From contig NZ_BMUC01000004.1 of the NCBI RefSeq assembly GCF_014649995.1, positions 376,425-440,424 on the forward strand: 64,000 bases of DNA, read 5' to 3'. The first letter of the stretch is position 1. Every line of letters begins with the position of its first letter. Under the pieces are notes generated by a model. The model saw only the letters and a program-made list of their open reading frames with translations, was not told where the DNA came from and did not search any database. A program made the translations under genes and the position numbers. The DNA comes from Streptomyces griseoflavus (GTDB taxonomy: Bacteria; Actinomycetota; Actinomycetes; Streptomycetales; Streptomycetaceae). Positions 1 through 7,477 of the stretch are shown here, in pieces.

Positions 1-2023
1 CGTTGGGCCAGGTGGGAGCGGGGTTGCGGTCGCGGCTCGCCCAGAAGCCGTCGCCGCCGTCCGCGTCGCCGTAGGTGCGGCTGCTCAGGTCGCCGGCCCA
101 GTCCGGCGGGTTGTAGTTGCGGGGGTCCCTGGCGTCGCCGTGCACGGGGTCGGGGTACTGCTTCTTCCTCGTCTGCGCCTCCTGCGCGCGGGCCGGTTCC
201 TCGGCTCGCTTGCGTTCCAGGTAGGCCTGGCGTTCCGCGGCGCGGGCCTCCTCCGCCTGCTGCTTGGCCTCCTCGTCGCAGGTGCCCTCCGCCAGGAGGA
301 CGTACGGCCGCTTGGCGAGGGGACCGGCGGCGAGCACGGTGGTGCCGGCGCCGGGACCACCGTCCAGACCGGGGTGCGGGCCGCCGCCGTACGGAGTCCT
401 CGGGGCGGGCGCGGCGATGGTGCAGCCGGTGCGGCGGGCCGTGTCCTCCGCCTCGTCGGCCGCGTCGTCGGCGCGGCGGGCGGCGTCCTCCAGCGCGTCG
501 AGGTCGCCCGCCTCGGCCGCCCGCCGGGCGTCCTGGGCGGCCTCGGTGGCGTCGTCGACGACCCGGCTCAGCCGGCCGAGCGAGCCGATCTTCTCGGCGA
601 TCTTGGCTTCGCCGTAGCCGGGGATGAAGAGGGAGCCGACGTTCCAGATGACGGTGGTGACGGCGCGGGTCTCGTTGCCGTTGTCCCACTGCTCGACGAC
701 GTCGTCGCCGATGAAGGAGTCGAAGAGGACGGTTCCGCCGGTGCCGAGGGAGGCTCCGCCCCAGTCCCAGATCGCGCCGAAGTAGTCGCCGTCGTCCCAC
801 TTCCGGCGGGCGTCGGCCGTGTCGTCCCACCACTCGTCGCCCAGGGAACTGCCGTAGTCCATCAGGCCGTTCCAGGTGTCGACGGGGCTGGTCACCACGT
901 CCCAGATCCCGGTCAGGTCACCCCAGATGCCGTCGACGAACAGACCCGTGCCGACCTGCCCCAGCTGGTCCCCGGCGCAACCGAAGAACGCGCCGAAACC
1001 GGAGAAGCAGCCCTCGTCGCCCTCGCCCGCGTCCTCGTCGCCGGCGGTCGGGTCCTCGTACGGCGGCTCGTCGATCTCGTCGGCGGCGGCCACCGGGTCC
1101 ACGACGGAGGGGTCGCCGGGCGGGGCGCCGGGGGTGTCGCCGGGGCCGGGGGCGGTGCGGCCGGGGTCGTCCGCGCCGCCGCCGGTGGTGCCGCCCGTAC
1201 CGCCGGTGGTACCGCCCGTACCGCCCGTCGTGTCGCCCGGGCCGCCGGTCGTGCCGCCCGTACCGCCTGTCGTGCCGCCGGTGCCGCCCGTCGTCTCCCC
1301 CGGGCCGCCGGTCGTGTCGCCGGTGCCGCCCGTCGTGTTTCCCGCGCCGTCCTCGGCGGTGACCCGGCCGTCGTCGTCGACCCCGGCGCCGGGCGCGGGG
1401 CAGGCCGCTCCGGTGACCCGGCACACCTGCGCCTGAACCTCGGTGAGGATCTGCCCGCCCAGTCCGGTGACGACGAGGGCGGCGATGATCGCCGCCACGA
1501 CGGCGATCAGGCCGGCGTACTCCACGGCCGTCTGGCCGTCGTCCCGGCGCCAGCGGATCATCCGGGGCAGGGAGAAGGCGCGGCGCTCACGCCGGTCGGG
1601 CTCGGCGAGCCGGTACCAGTCACGGCTGTCGCGGCGGGTGAGGAGGAACAGGACCAGGAGGGGCAGGAGCAGCTGGATCAGCCCGCGGGCCGACCCGTCG
1701 GCGATGGTGGACATCGCGCCCAGCACCAGCCACGCCTGGACGACGACCAGACCGGCCCAGACCGCGGCTCCGCCCCGCCAGGTGCGCCGGGCCAGCCACC
1801 AGCCGAGCACACCGGGAGCGGCGGCGTAGGCGACCTGCGCGAGCAGCGCGCCGTCCACCGCGTCGACGGACGCGGCGGTGAGCAGCAGGCCCGCACCACC
1901 GAGCACGGTGAACGCGAACAGCGCGTGCACGAGCAGCAGCGCATTGGACAGGGGCCGGGGCATGTCCCGCCGCCCGCCCCCGTGCGCCGGCACGGCTGCC
2001 GCCCCTCCCCCGATCCAGGCCAT
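1..2023 (-). CDS. Membrane/secreted protein with Flp-type pilin motif and toxin-like C-terminal region (partial)
   Basis: The frame is open from an ATG at 2023 (GGAGG lies 7 nt upstream) to the left edge, so 674 codons are visible and the C-terminus is missing. Residues about 26-130 hold four hydrophobic segments. Residues 161-185 read DDGQTAVEY followed by a hydrophobic stretch; this matches the class III prepilin rule G/xxxxEY, with G163 and E168. A Gly/Thr/Pro repeat linker follows at about 225-282. After it come a Trp/Asp-rich soluble region, an Ala/Glu-rich helical stretch, a segment reading SLFIPGYGEAK, and a Glu/Arg coiled coil at about 583-615. The visible end reads NYNPPDWAGDL. The helix-rich region ahead of a variable C-terminus resembles actinobacterial polymorphic toxins, but no toxin domain is visible, so this is inference. 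It has the same GQTAVEY motif as the Flp pilin at 7133-7327. Confidence 0.8.
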   Translation of the reverse strand, partial: MAWIGGGAAAVPAHGGGRRDMPRPLSNALLLVHALFAFTVLGGAGLLLTAASVDAVDGALLAQVAYAAAPGVLGWWLARRTWRGGAAVWAGLVVVQAWLVLGAMSTIADGSARGLIQLLLPLLVLFLLTRRDSRDWYRLAEPDRRERRAFSLPRMIRWRRDDGQTAVEYAGLIAVVAAIIAALVVTGLGGQILTEVQAQVCRVTGAACPAPGAGVDDDGRVTAEDGAGNTTGGTGDTTGGPGETTGGTGGTTGGTGGTTGGPGDTTGGTGGTTGGTGGTTGGGADDPGRTAPGPGDTPGAPPGDPSVVDPVAAADEIDEPPYEDPTAGDEDAGEGDEGCFSGFGAFFGCAGDQLGQVGTGLFVDGIWGDLTGIWDVVTSPVDTWNGLMDYGSSLGDEWWDDTADARRKWDDGDYFGAIWDWGGASLGTGGTVLFDSFIGDDVVEQWDNGNETRAVTTVIWNVGSLFIPGYGEAKIAEKIGSLGRLSRVVDDATEAAQDARRAAEAGDLDALEDAARRADDAADEAEDTARRTGCTIAAPAPRTPYGGGPHPGLDGGPGAGTTVLAAGPLAKRPYVLLAEGTCDEEAKQQAEEARAAERQAYLERKRAEEPARAQEAQTRKKQYPDPVHGDARDPRNYNPPDWAGDLSSRTYGDADGGDGFWASRDRNPAPTWPN
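1183..1348. repeat. Gly/Thr/Pro-coding tandem repeat
   Basis: Degenerate 12-15 bp units, on the plus strand variants of gtgccgcccgtaccgcc, encode TTGGTGG- and TTGGPGD-type repeats on the minus strand. They form the flexible linker between the pilin-like segment and the large soluble domain of the gene at 1-2023. Confidence 0.8.
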
Positions 2024-2274
2024 GCCCGCCCCTCCACAACTCCCGCCATTCGAACCGTGTTTGATTCACGGCTCGGCCCGAGGGTAGGGAGGGGCGGTTG
2101 TCAGGGCATGGGCCCGTGGGCCCAAAGCAGCACCCAAGCTCCCGCCCGGCGCCGCCCGGCCCGCTGACGCCGTCCGCGTTGTCGGTGACGCGCACTAGGG
2201 TCCGTGATCACGTCGGCGCGTGCCGGACGGCGCGGCCGGCACCGACCACCCCTCAGGACGTGGAGCGACACCCC

Positions 2275-3801
2275 ATGGGTTTTGACGTCACCTACGCGGA
2301 CTTCTCCGCCGAGCCCGCCCGGCTGGCCAACGCCGAGGTCGAACGGAAGCGGACCCGTGCCGCCGGATCGCATCTCGCGCTGGACGCCGGCGGCAGCGTG
2401 CGGCTGAACTTCGAAGTGGAGGACCCGGACGACGTACCCCAGGCGACGCTCACCGTCACCGCGCTCGTGTCCAAGCTCGGGGGGTCGCTGGGGTACGCGC
2501 CCATGGACGTGCTGCTGCAGGGCGAGCCGCTGGTCGATGATCTCACCGTGCCCGGGGGCGGGGACCTCCCGCAGGACAACGTGTTCGCCGTCCCCGGGCA
2601 CCTGCTGAAGCCCGGCACCAACACCCTCGAGATACGCACCTCGGACAAGGCCCGCAGCACGCTCCGGCTCTACCGGGTCACCCTGGACCCGGTCCGGGAG
2701 CGTGGCCGCTCGGAGCGGGCGCGGACGGCGGAGGCCGCCCGCGACTCGGTGTTCTTCTACCGCACGGAGCGCCGCCTCGCCCACTCCTCCACCGCGACCT
2801 GGCAGGCCGCACCCCGGCTGCTGTTCCACATCGACCGGGACGAGCGCTCCCTGCCCGGGCAGCTCGGCTGGCGCACGGCGGACGGAGCCGAGTCCGCCGT
2901 CGGTTTCCAGTCCAGCATGTCCGACTTCCACGGCTGTCACCGCGCGGCGGACGGTACGGCGTACGAGTACCGGGGGCGTCTCCTGGACCGTCGGCCGTAC
3001 GCGGAGGAGACCGCGAACCTCTCCGCGTCCCCCCTGCACCGCTTCCGCACGGAGGAGGGGTGGGGCGGGGGCTGGCACACCTCCCACGAGCTGCGGTTGC
3101 TGATCGACGACGGTGCGGCGGCCCCCGTCGAGCGGGTGACCTGGCGCGACCAGCGGGGCAACTCCGGCGTGGTCGTGCTGCACGCGGCCGTCACCGACGT
3201 CGCGGTCACCGGCGTGAAGGCGAGCGCCGAGCACAGGGCGGCCCGCGAGGTCGCCGCCAACCTCCTCGACGACCGCCGCACCAAGTGGCTGGCCGGCGAC
3301 ACCACCGCCCGGCTCGACTTCACCCTCGCCCGCCCCGCCGCCGTCGCCTCCTACTCCCTGACGTCGGCGAACGACTTCCCCGACCGCGACCCCCGCGACT
3401 GGACGCTGTACGGGTCCGACGACGGCCGGGCCTGGACGCCGCTGGACTCGCGCGCCGGTGAGACCTTCACCGGACGTCACGAGACGAGGGAGTTCCTCCT
3501 CCGCGCCGCCACCCCCGCCTGCCGCCACTTCCGTCTCGACATCTCCCGCAACGGCGGTGCGGACGAAACCCAGTTGGCCCAGGTGGCCTTCGCCGAGGCG
3601 CCCGCCGGGCAGGCGTTCACCGGCTACTACCAGCGGCACGACGAGGGCCCCATCGGCTACCGCGGCGCCCCCGTCGCCGCCCCCTCCTCCGCCCCGTCCG
3701 TCCCTCCCCGCGTCGCCTCGGAGCTGGAGACCGCCGTCGCGAGCCTGGCCGAGACGGCCCGGACCCTCGCCGCCCTGGCGGCACAACTGCGAAAGCACTG
3801 A
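2275..3801 (+). CDS. F5/8 type C (discoidin) domain protein
   Basis: 508 aa, with ATG at 2275 behind GGAG at 9 nt; an upstream extension of the frame has no good ribosome site. Residues about 20-150 form a beta-rich domain of unknown type. The middle carries short aromatic motifs such as SDFHGCH. Residues about 310-445 look like an F5/8C (CBM32-like) jelly roll: a LDFTLARPAAVASYSL strand, a RDPRDWTLYGSDDG turn and a RHFRLDIS strand are typical. The last 28 residues are an Ala/Leu helix. There is no signal peptide, so it is probably cytoplasmic or exported by another route. The F5/8C family usually binds glycans or lipids; the ligand here is unknown. It diverges from the pilin-fusion gene on the other strand. 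Confidence 0.75.
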   Translation: MGFDVTYADFSAEPARLANAEVERKRTRAAGSHLALDAGGSVRLNFEVEDPDDVPQATLTVTALVSKLGGSLGYAPMDVLLQGEPLVDDLTVPGGGDLPQDNVFAVPGHLLKPGTNTLEIRTSDKARSTLRLYRVTLDPVRERGRSERARTAEAARDSVFFYRTERRLAHSSTATWQAAPRLLFHIDRDERSLPGQLGWRTADGAESAVGFQSSMSDFHGCHRAADGTAYEYRGRLLDRRPYAEETANLSASPLHRFRTEEGWGGGWHTSHELRLLIDDGAAAPVERVTWRDQRGNSGVVVLHAAVTDVAVTGVKASAEHRAAREVAANLLDDRRTKWLAGDTTARLDFTLARPAAVASYSLTSANDFPDRDPRDWTLYGSDDGRAWTPLDSRAGETFTGRHETREFLLRAATPACRHFRLDISRNGGADETQLAQVAFAEAPAGQAFTGYYQRHDEGPIGYRGAPVAAPSSAPSVPPRVASELETAVASLAETARTLAALAAQLRKH

Positions 3802-3897
3802 CGCCGGAGGGCCTTCCGGAGATACGTTCGCGGGGTCGTCTTCGTGTTCGCCGTGGTGCGTGGTGGCATTGGTCCACCGTGAGGAGGTCGGTCTCCG

Positions 3898-4278
3898 ATG
3901 GGTCGCTGGCGCGATGGGCGCGGGCAGTTGACGGTACGCGGGGAGCACGACGACGGGTCCTCGGTCACGCGCGTTCCGTTGGAGATCGCCACCTCCTACC
4001 GGGCCCGCACGAAAGGACTGCTGGGGCGGGACTCCGTCGACGGGGCGCTGCTGCTCTCCCCCGCCAACGGCGTCCACACCTTCCGCATGCGGATACCCAT
4101 CGACGTCGCCTATCTCGACCGGCGGCTCCGGGTCGTCGCCGTACGCACCATGCCGCCCGGGCGGCTCGGACGGCCCCGGCTCCGGGCACGGCACGTGCTC
4201 GAGGCCGAGGCGGGGGCGATGGAGGCGTGGGGGCTACGGGTCGGGGCGCGCGTGGCGATCGAGTCGGAGAGCCCGTGA
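3898..4278 (+). CDS. DUF192 family protein
   Basis: 126 aa, with GGAGG 10 nt before the ATG. It shows the DUF192 pattern: RTKGLLGRDSVDGALLL, then VHTFRMRIPIDVAYLD, then a conserved Gly/Ala helix (VLEAEAGAMEAWGL) and a C-terminal strand ending in a valine-rich turn. Family members are small beta-barrel proteins of unknown biochemical role, often secreted or attached to the envelope; this one lacks a signal peptide. In actinomycetes the gene is often near Tad pilus loci, and a Tad operon follows here 1 kb downstream on the other strand. Its stop overlaps a GTG that could start the next gene (GTGA at 4275-4278). Confidence 0.85.
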   Translation: MGRWRDGRGQLTVRGEHDDGSSVTRVPLEIATSYRARTKGLLGRDSVDGALLLSPANGVHTFRMRIPIDVAYLDRRLRVVAVRTMPPGRLGRPRLRARHVLEAEAGAMEAWGLRVGARVAIESESP

Positions 4279-4331
4279 AGTCCGCGCGGTCCGGGAGGTC
4301 CGTGACGTCCGCGAGGTCCGTGAGGTCCGTG
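4278..4331. repeat. Six 9-bp tandem repeats at the esterase 5' end
   Basis: Six units of the form (a/c)(a/g)gtccg(c/t)g run head to tail between the DUF192 stop and the ATG at 4341. They stay in frame with the esterase and would encode basic Ser-rich triplets (RSV, RSA) if translation began at the GTG at 4275. Several units contain in-frame GTG codons, which makes the true start ambiguous. Confidence 0.75.
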
Positions 4332-4340
4332 AGTACGGCC

Positions 4341-5216
4341 ATGCGCGTGGTCGCGTTGTACGCGCGGCTGCGGATGAAGCCGCGCTCGTCGAGCGTCTCC
4401 CGGGCACAGCGGCGGTTGCGCCGGCCGAAGGGGCCGGCCGAGCCGCCCGCCGCGCTGCGGAAGCGTCACGACGTCTCCGCCCGGCGGATCGACGGGTTCG
4501 CGTGCTGGACCGTCGCCCCGCGCGGACGGGAGGCGACCCGTGCCGCCGTCTACCTCCACGGCGGGGCCTACGTCAGTGAGATCGCCCCACAGCACTGGAC
4601 CCTCGTCGGTGCGCTCGCCGACGCCGGCGTGCGCGTCGAGGTACCCCTCTACGGCCTGGCACCGCAGCACACCTACCGTGAGGCGTACCCCTTCGTCACG
4701 GAGGTGTACCGGCGGTTGCTGACCGAGGTGCCCGCGTCCGGGGTCACTCTCGCCGGGGACTCCGCCGGGGCCGGCCTGGCACTGGGCTTCGCCCAGACGC
4801 TGCACGCCCTGGGGCTTCCGCAGCCGGCCCGGCTGGTGCTGATCGCCCCCTGGCTGGACCTGACCCTCGGCAACCCGGAGATACCGGCCGTCGCCCGCCA
4901 CGACCCCTGGCTCTCCCCGGTCGGGCTGATCGAACTGGGCCGGGCCTGGGCGGGCGGCGACGACCCGGCCGACCCGCGCCTCAGCCCCGTAAACGGCCCG
5001 CTCACCGGCCTCGCCCCCACACACGTGTACATCGGCACCCGTGACCTGACCCATCCGGACGTACGCCTGCTGGAACGCCGCGCCACCGCAACGGGCGCCC
5101 AGGTGACCACCACGGTCTGCGAGGGAGCGATCCACGTGTACCCCCTCACCCCCACACCCGAGGGCCGCGCCGCAGCCGCCGAAATCGTCGAGGAAACAGC
5201 CGGAAGAAGCACATGA
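4341..5216 (+). CDS. Alpha/beta hydrolase, HSL-type (fold-3) esterase
   Basis: 291 aa from ATG 4341. A start at GTG 4275, overlapping the DUF192 stop and preceded by GGAG, is an alternative that adds a repeat-encoded basic tail. It shows the hormone-sensitive-lipase signature: the oxyanion motif YLHGGAYV, the nucleophile elbow GDSAGAG, the acid in YIGTRDL and the catalytic His in EGAIHVYPL. All triad residues are present. The family hydrolyses short-chain esters; the physiological substrate cannot be inferred. No signal peptide is evident. It is probably co-transcribed with DUF192 and is convergent with the OmpA-domain gene. Confidence 0.85.
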   Translation: MRVVALYARLRMKPRSSSVSRAQRRLRRPKGPAEPPAALRKRHDVSARRIDGFACWTVAPRGREATRAAVYLHGGAYVSEIAPQHWTLVGALADAGVRVEVPLYGLAPQHTYREAYPFVTEVYRRLLTEVPASGVTLAGDSAGAGLALGFAQTLHALGLPQPARLVLIAPWLDLTLGNPEIPAVARHDPWLSPVGLIELGRAWAGGDDPADPRLSPVNGPLTGLAPTHVYIGTRDLTHPDVRLLERRATATGAQVTTTVCEGAIHVYPLTPTPEGRAAAAEIVEETAGRST

Positions 5217-5307
5217 CTACCCGTGATCAGTCCGTCGGCTGGTGGCCGTCACCGACCTGCTGCCCGCGAGCTGCGTCCGGGCGGATCACCAGCGCGACAC
5301 CGGCTGG

Positions 5308-5922
5308 TCAGCCCTCCGCCCGCGGGAAGGAGATCTCCACCCTCCGGTTCTTCTTGCGGCCGGCCTCCGTGGAATTGTCGGCGATCGGGTACTGCTCGCC
5401 GTAGCCACGGACCTCGTACGTGACGTTGGAGTCGCTCAGCTCCTTCACGAGAACGCCGTGCACGGCGTTGGCACGCTGACGGGACAGGACGTCACCGTGG
5501 GCGGACGAACCCAGGTTGTCCGTGAAGCCGAACACGCGGATCTTCGTCGCGTTCTGCGTCTTGATCTCGTCCGCGATGGCGGCAATACGGGACTTCGCCT
5601 CCCCGCCGAGCTTGGCGCTGTCCTTGCCGAACAGCACCTCGGCCTGCAGAGCGAACTTGACGTCGGAGTTGGTGTCCTCGCGACGCTCGTCACCGCTCTG
5701 GTCTTCGACGACCTGCTTGATGTCCAGCACCTTCGGCTCGGCGAGGGTGGCGCCGTCCGGGAGCTTCAGGTCGGGGTCGTTCGGGTCGAGCTCGACGGGG
5801 GCCGAGGCGGTGGCTTCGGTGCCGGGAGGAACACTCGGGCCGTCGTCGGCGTGGGCCACGCCCGGGCTCACAGCCAGGAGAGCGGCGACAGTCGCGATGA
5901 GAAGCAGGCGGTTATGAGTCAT
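5308..5922 (-). CDS. OmpA-family domain protein, exported
   Basis: 204 aa from ATG 5922, with GAGG 6 nt upstream. A GTG 12 nt earlier overlaps the preceding stop and is less likely. A signal peptide (LLLIATVAALLAV...AHA) is followed by an acidic linker. A C-terminal OmpA-C domain occupies about residues 95-204: FGKDSAKL at its start, then VFGFTDNLGSSAHGDVLSRQRANAV and GYGEQYPIADN...RKKNRRVEI. This fold binds peptidoglycan, normally through a conserved Asp and Arg, and both positions look kept. It is the last gene of the Tad operon, so it may anchor or guide the pilus at the wall of this Gram-positive cell (inference). Confidence 0.88.
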   Translation of the reverse strand: MTHNRLLLIATVAALLAVSPGVAHADDGPSVPPGTEATASAPVELDPNDPDLKLPDGATLAEPKVLDIKQVVEDQSGDERREDTNSDVKFALQAEVLFGKDSAKLGGEAKSRIAAIADEIKTQNATKIRVFGFTDNLGSSAHGDVLSRQRANAVHGVLVKELSDSNVTYEVRGYGEQYPIADNSTEAGRKKNRRVEISFPRAEG

Positions 5923-5930
5923 CCTGTGCC

Positions 5931-6512
5931 TCACCCAGAGATCTGGATGGTGCCGCTGGCGAAGGTCGGCAGTTGGAAGGTGACTTCGGAGGCGTCCGTG
6001 GGCGGCGCGGGGAACTGCATGAAGACAGAGAGGCTCTCTCCTGCCTTGATTGTCGAGAATCCCGTGGTGGTCAACGGGCGACCGTCCGTATCACGTAGTA
6101 CGTAATACCGCTTCTTCCCCTTCGAGTCGACCAACGTGGCACCACCGAACGACCGCCCGTTCCTCACGATTTCGGTCTCGTTACCGCTCAGTGCGGCCGG
6201 GACCACGGAACTCTTGGCTCCGTCGTTCTTCAGGGTGGCGTTGACGGTGACAAAGCCCCCCGCGTCACGTTGTGCGGAGGTGATCTGAAGCAGGAGTCCG
6301 TCCGACCCCCTCAGTTCAGCGAGCGGCTCGTCTGCCTGCCCCTCTTGAGCACTTGGGTCCGACCCTCTGTCCGCGGAAGCAGACGCCGATGTCTCCGGCT
6401 TCTTTTCGTCGTCACCCCCACCACCGCAGCCAGCCACTCCGAGGGCCAATCCGGCCGCAACAGCCATTGCGACCACCCCCCTGCGGGCCTTCGTTGTGAA
6501 CCGAGTGCTCAT
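5931..6512 (-). CDS. Hypothetical lipoprotein of the Tad operon
   Basis: 193 aa. It has a basic N-terminus, a hydrophobic stretch and a lipobox LGVAGC, followed by a Gly run and a Ser/Asp/Glu-rich tether, so it should be lipidated and face outward. The rest (about residues 65-193) is a beta-rich domain with FVTVNATLKNDG and GESLSVFMQFPAPP, resembling the DUF4352/immunoglobulin-like accessory folds of actinobacterial lipoproteins. It lies 8 bp upstream of the OmpA-domain gene and 33 bp downstream of the TadG-like gene, with the same strand and likely the same transcript. Its specific role is unknown. Confidence 0.82.
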   Translation of the reverse strand: MSTRFTTKARRGVVAMAVAAGLALGVAGCGGGGDDEKKPETSASASADRGSDPSAQEGQADEPLAELRGSDGLLLQITSAQRDAGGFVTVNATLKNDGAKSSVVPAALSGNETEIVRNGRSFGGATLVDSKGKKRYYVLRDTDGRPLTTTGFSTIKAGESLSVFMQFPAPPTDASEVTFQLPTFASGTIQISG

Positions 6513-6545
6513 GCCTCTGCTTCCTTCGTCATTCGTCGTTCGCTG

Positions 6546-7136
6546 TCAGTCGGCCAGATGGACATCGAAGAGATCTTCAGGTTTCGGGAGCAGTTCCGCA
6601 GGGCCCTGCGGGTCCAAATCCCATTCCTTGCCGTCACACGTAAGCAGGGCCAAGACATCCTCGGTCGGCAACTTGAAGTCGCAGCGAGGCTCAATCACAG
6701 CAGTGGCCACTGCACGTGACCGTTTGTTTTCCGTGCCCGGGACGATGGATTCCCCGACGGTTCCGTTCGTCACGGCTTCGACGGTGAACGACAGGGGCCC
6801 ACTGGGAGTGCAGAAAGCGGTCGCGTCGTTCTGCGCGGCGAGCTGATAGGCACGCCAGCACGACGGCCCAATGCCAGGCACGTAGCCGGCAAAGATCTCC
6901 GCCCAGGCGGTGGGATCGTTGATGCTCTTCGTCAGAGCGTCGGCGAGCTTCTCCCGCCTGTCCTGGGCTGCCGCGAGTGCCGCCGCGTCAGCGGCGGTCT
7001 GCGCGTCGTTCCGGTTCGCCGCGGCCTGGCCGACCGCAAAGTATGCGAACGCGAGGAAGAGCAGGCCCCCCACCACCACGATGTAGATGGGGAATGCCTG
7101 CCCTGCGTCGCCATCCTTATGGAACCGTGCGATCAG
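6546..7136 (-). CDS. TadG/TadE-like pilus-associated protein, probable CTG start
   Basis: About 196 aa. The protein begins MIARFHKDGDAGQAFPIYI, then a single hydrophobic helix (VVVGGLLFLAFAYFAVGQAA), then NRNDAQTAADAAALAAAQ, a hallmark of Tad-associated TadG-like proteins. The frame has no ATG, GTG or TTG near this point. The best start is CTG at 7136-7134, which overlaps the Flp stop as CTGA and has GAGGT about 7 nt upstream, so translational coupling is likely. The C-terminal region contains four Cys (PSCWRAYQ, AFCTPSG, PRCDF, LTCDG) that could form disulphides outside the cell. Topology is one N-terminal membrane anchor with an outside domain. Confidence 0.78.
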   Translation of the reverse strand: MIARFHKDGDAGQAFPIYIVVVGGLLFLAFAYFAVGQAAANRNDAQTAADAAALAAAQDRREKLADALTKSINDPTAWAEIFAGYVPGIGPSCWRAYQLAAQNDATAFCTPSGPLSFTVEAVTNGTVGESIVPGTENKRSRAVATAVIEPRCDFKLPTEDVLALLTCDGKEWDLDPQGPAELLPKPEDLFDVHLAD

Positions 7137-7327
7137 CCGGTGACCTCGGCGATCTGCTCCGTGATCGCGTCGTAGATCGACTGTCCGATGTCCGTCCCCG
7201 TGATCGCCAGCACGATGGCCACGACCACCGCGATGATGCCCAGGTACTCCACCGCGGTCTGGCCCTTGTCGTCGCGGGCTGCGCGGGAGTGGAGGTAACT
7301 GACGGTGGTGTTGATCCAGTTGCTCAT
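7133..7327 (-). CDS. flp: Flp-type (class III) pilin
   Basis: 64 aa from ATG 7327 with GGAGGGG upstream. The sequence has a charged N-terminus (SRAARDDKG), then the processing motif G/QTAVEY and a hydrophobic helix LGIIAVVVAIVLAITG, and ends in a short polar tail. This is the standard layout of a Tad prepilin cut after Gly, leaving Glu at +5. It is likely the major pilin of the Tad operon. It lies directly after the two-component genes and overlaps the TadG-like gene. Confidence 0.93.
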   Translation of the reverse strand: MSNWINTTVSYLHSRAARDDKGQTAVEYLGIIAVVVAIVLAITGTDIGQSIYDAITEQIAEVTG

Positions 7328-7477
7328 GGTGGTCCCCTCCGGCTGACGCGGTGGCGGCCTCTTGGGTGGGGCCGCTTTCGACATGAGTAACGTACGGCCG
7401 GGCGCCCCGTCCGTCGGAGGGCCCCAGGGCCCATTCCCGGGCCCAAACACGGACCCACCGCTTCCTCGCCCTCGTTG

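Noticed and set aside
1183-1348. CRISPR-like regular repeat
   Set aside because: Units are short, degenerate and coding (Gly/Thr linker) with no unique spacers.
140-2167. Long open plus-strand frame opposite the pilin-fusion gene
   Set aside because: Its product is low-complexity Arg/Gly/Val/Ala, as expected from an antisense frame in GC-rich DNA, while the minus strand gives a coherent multi-domain protein with a ribosome site.
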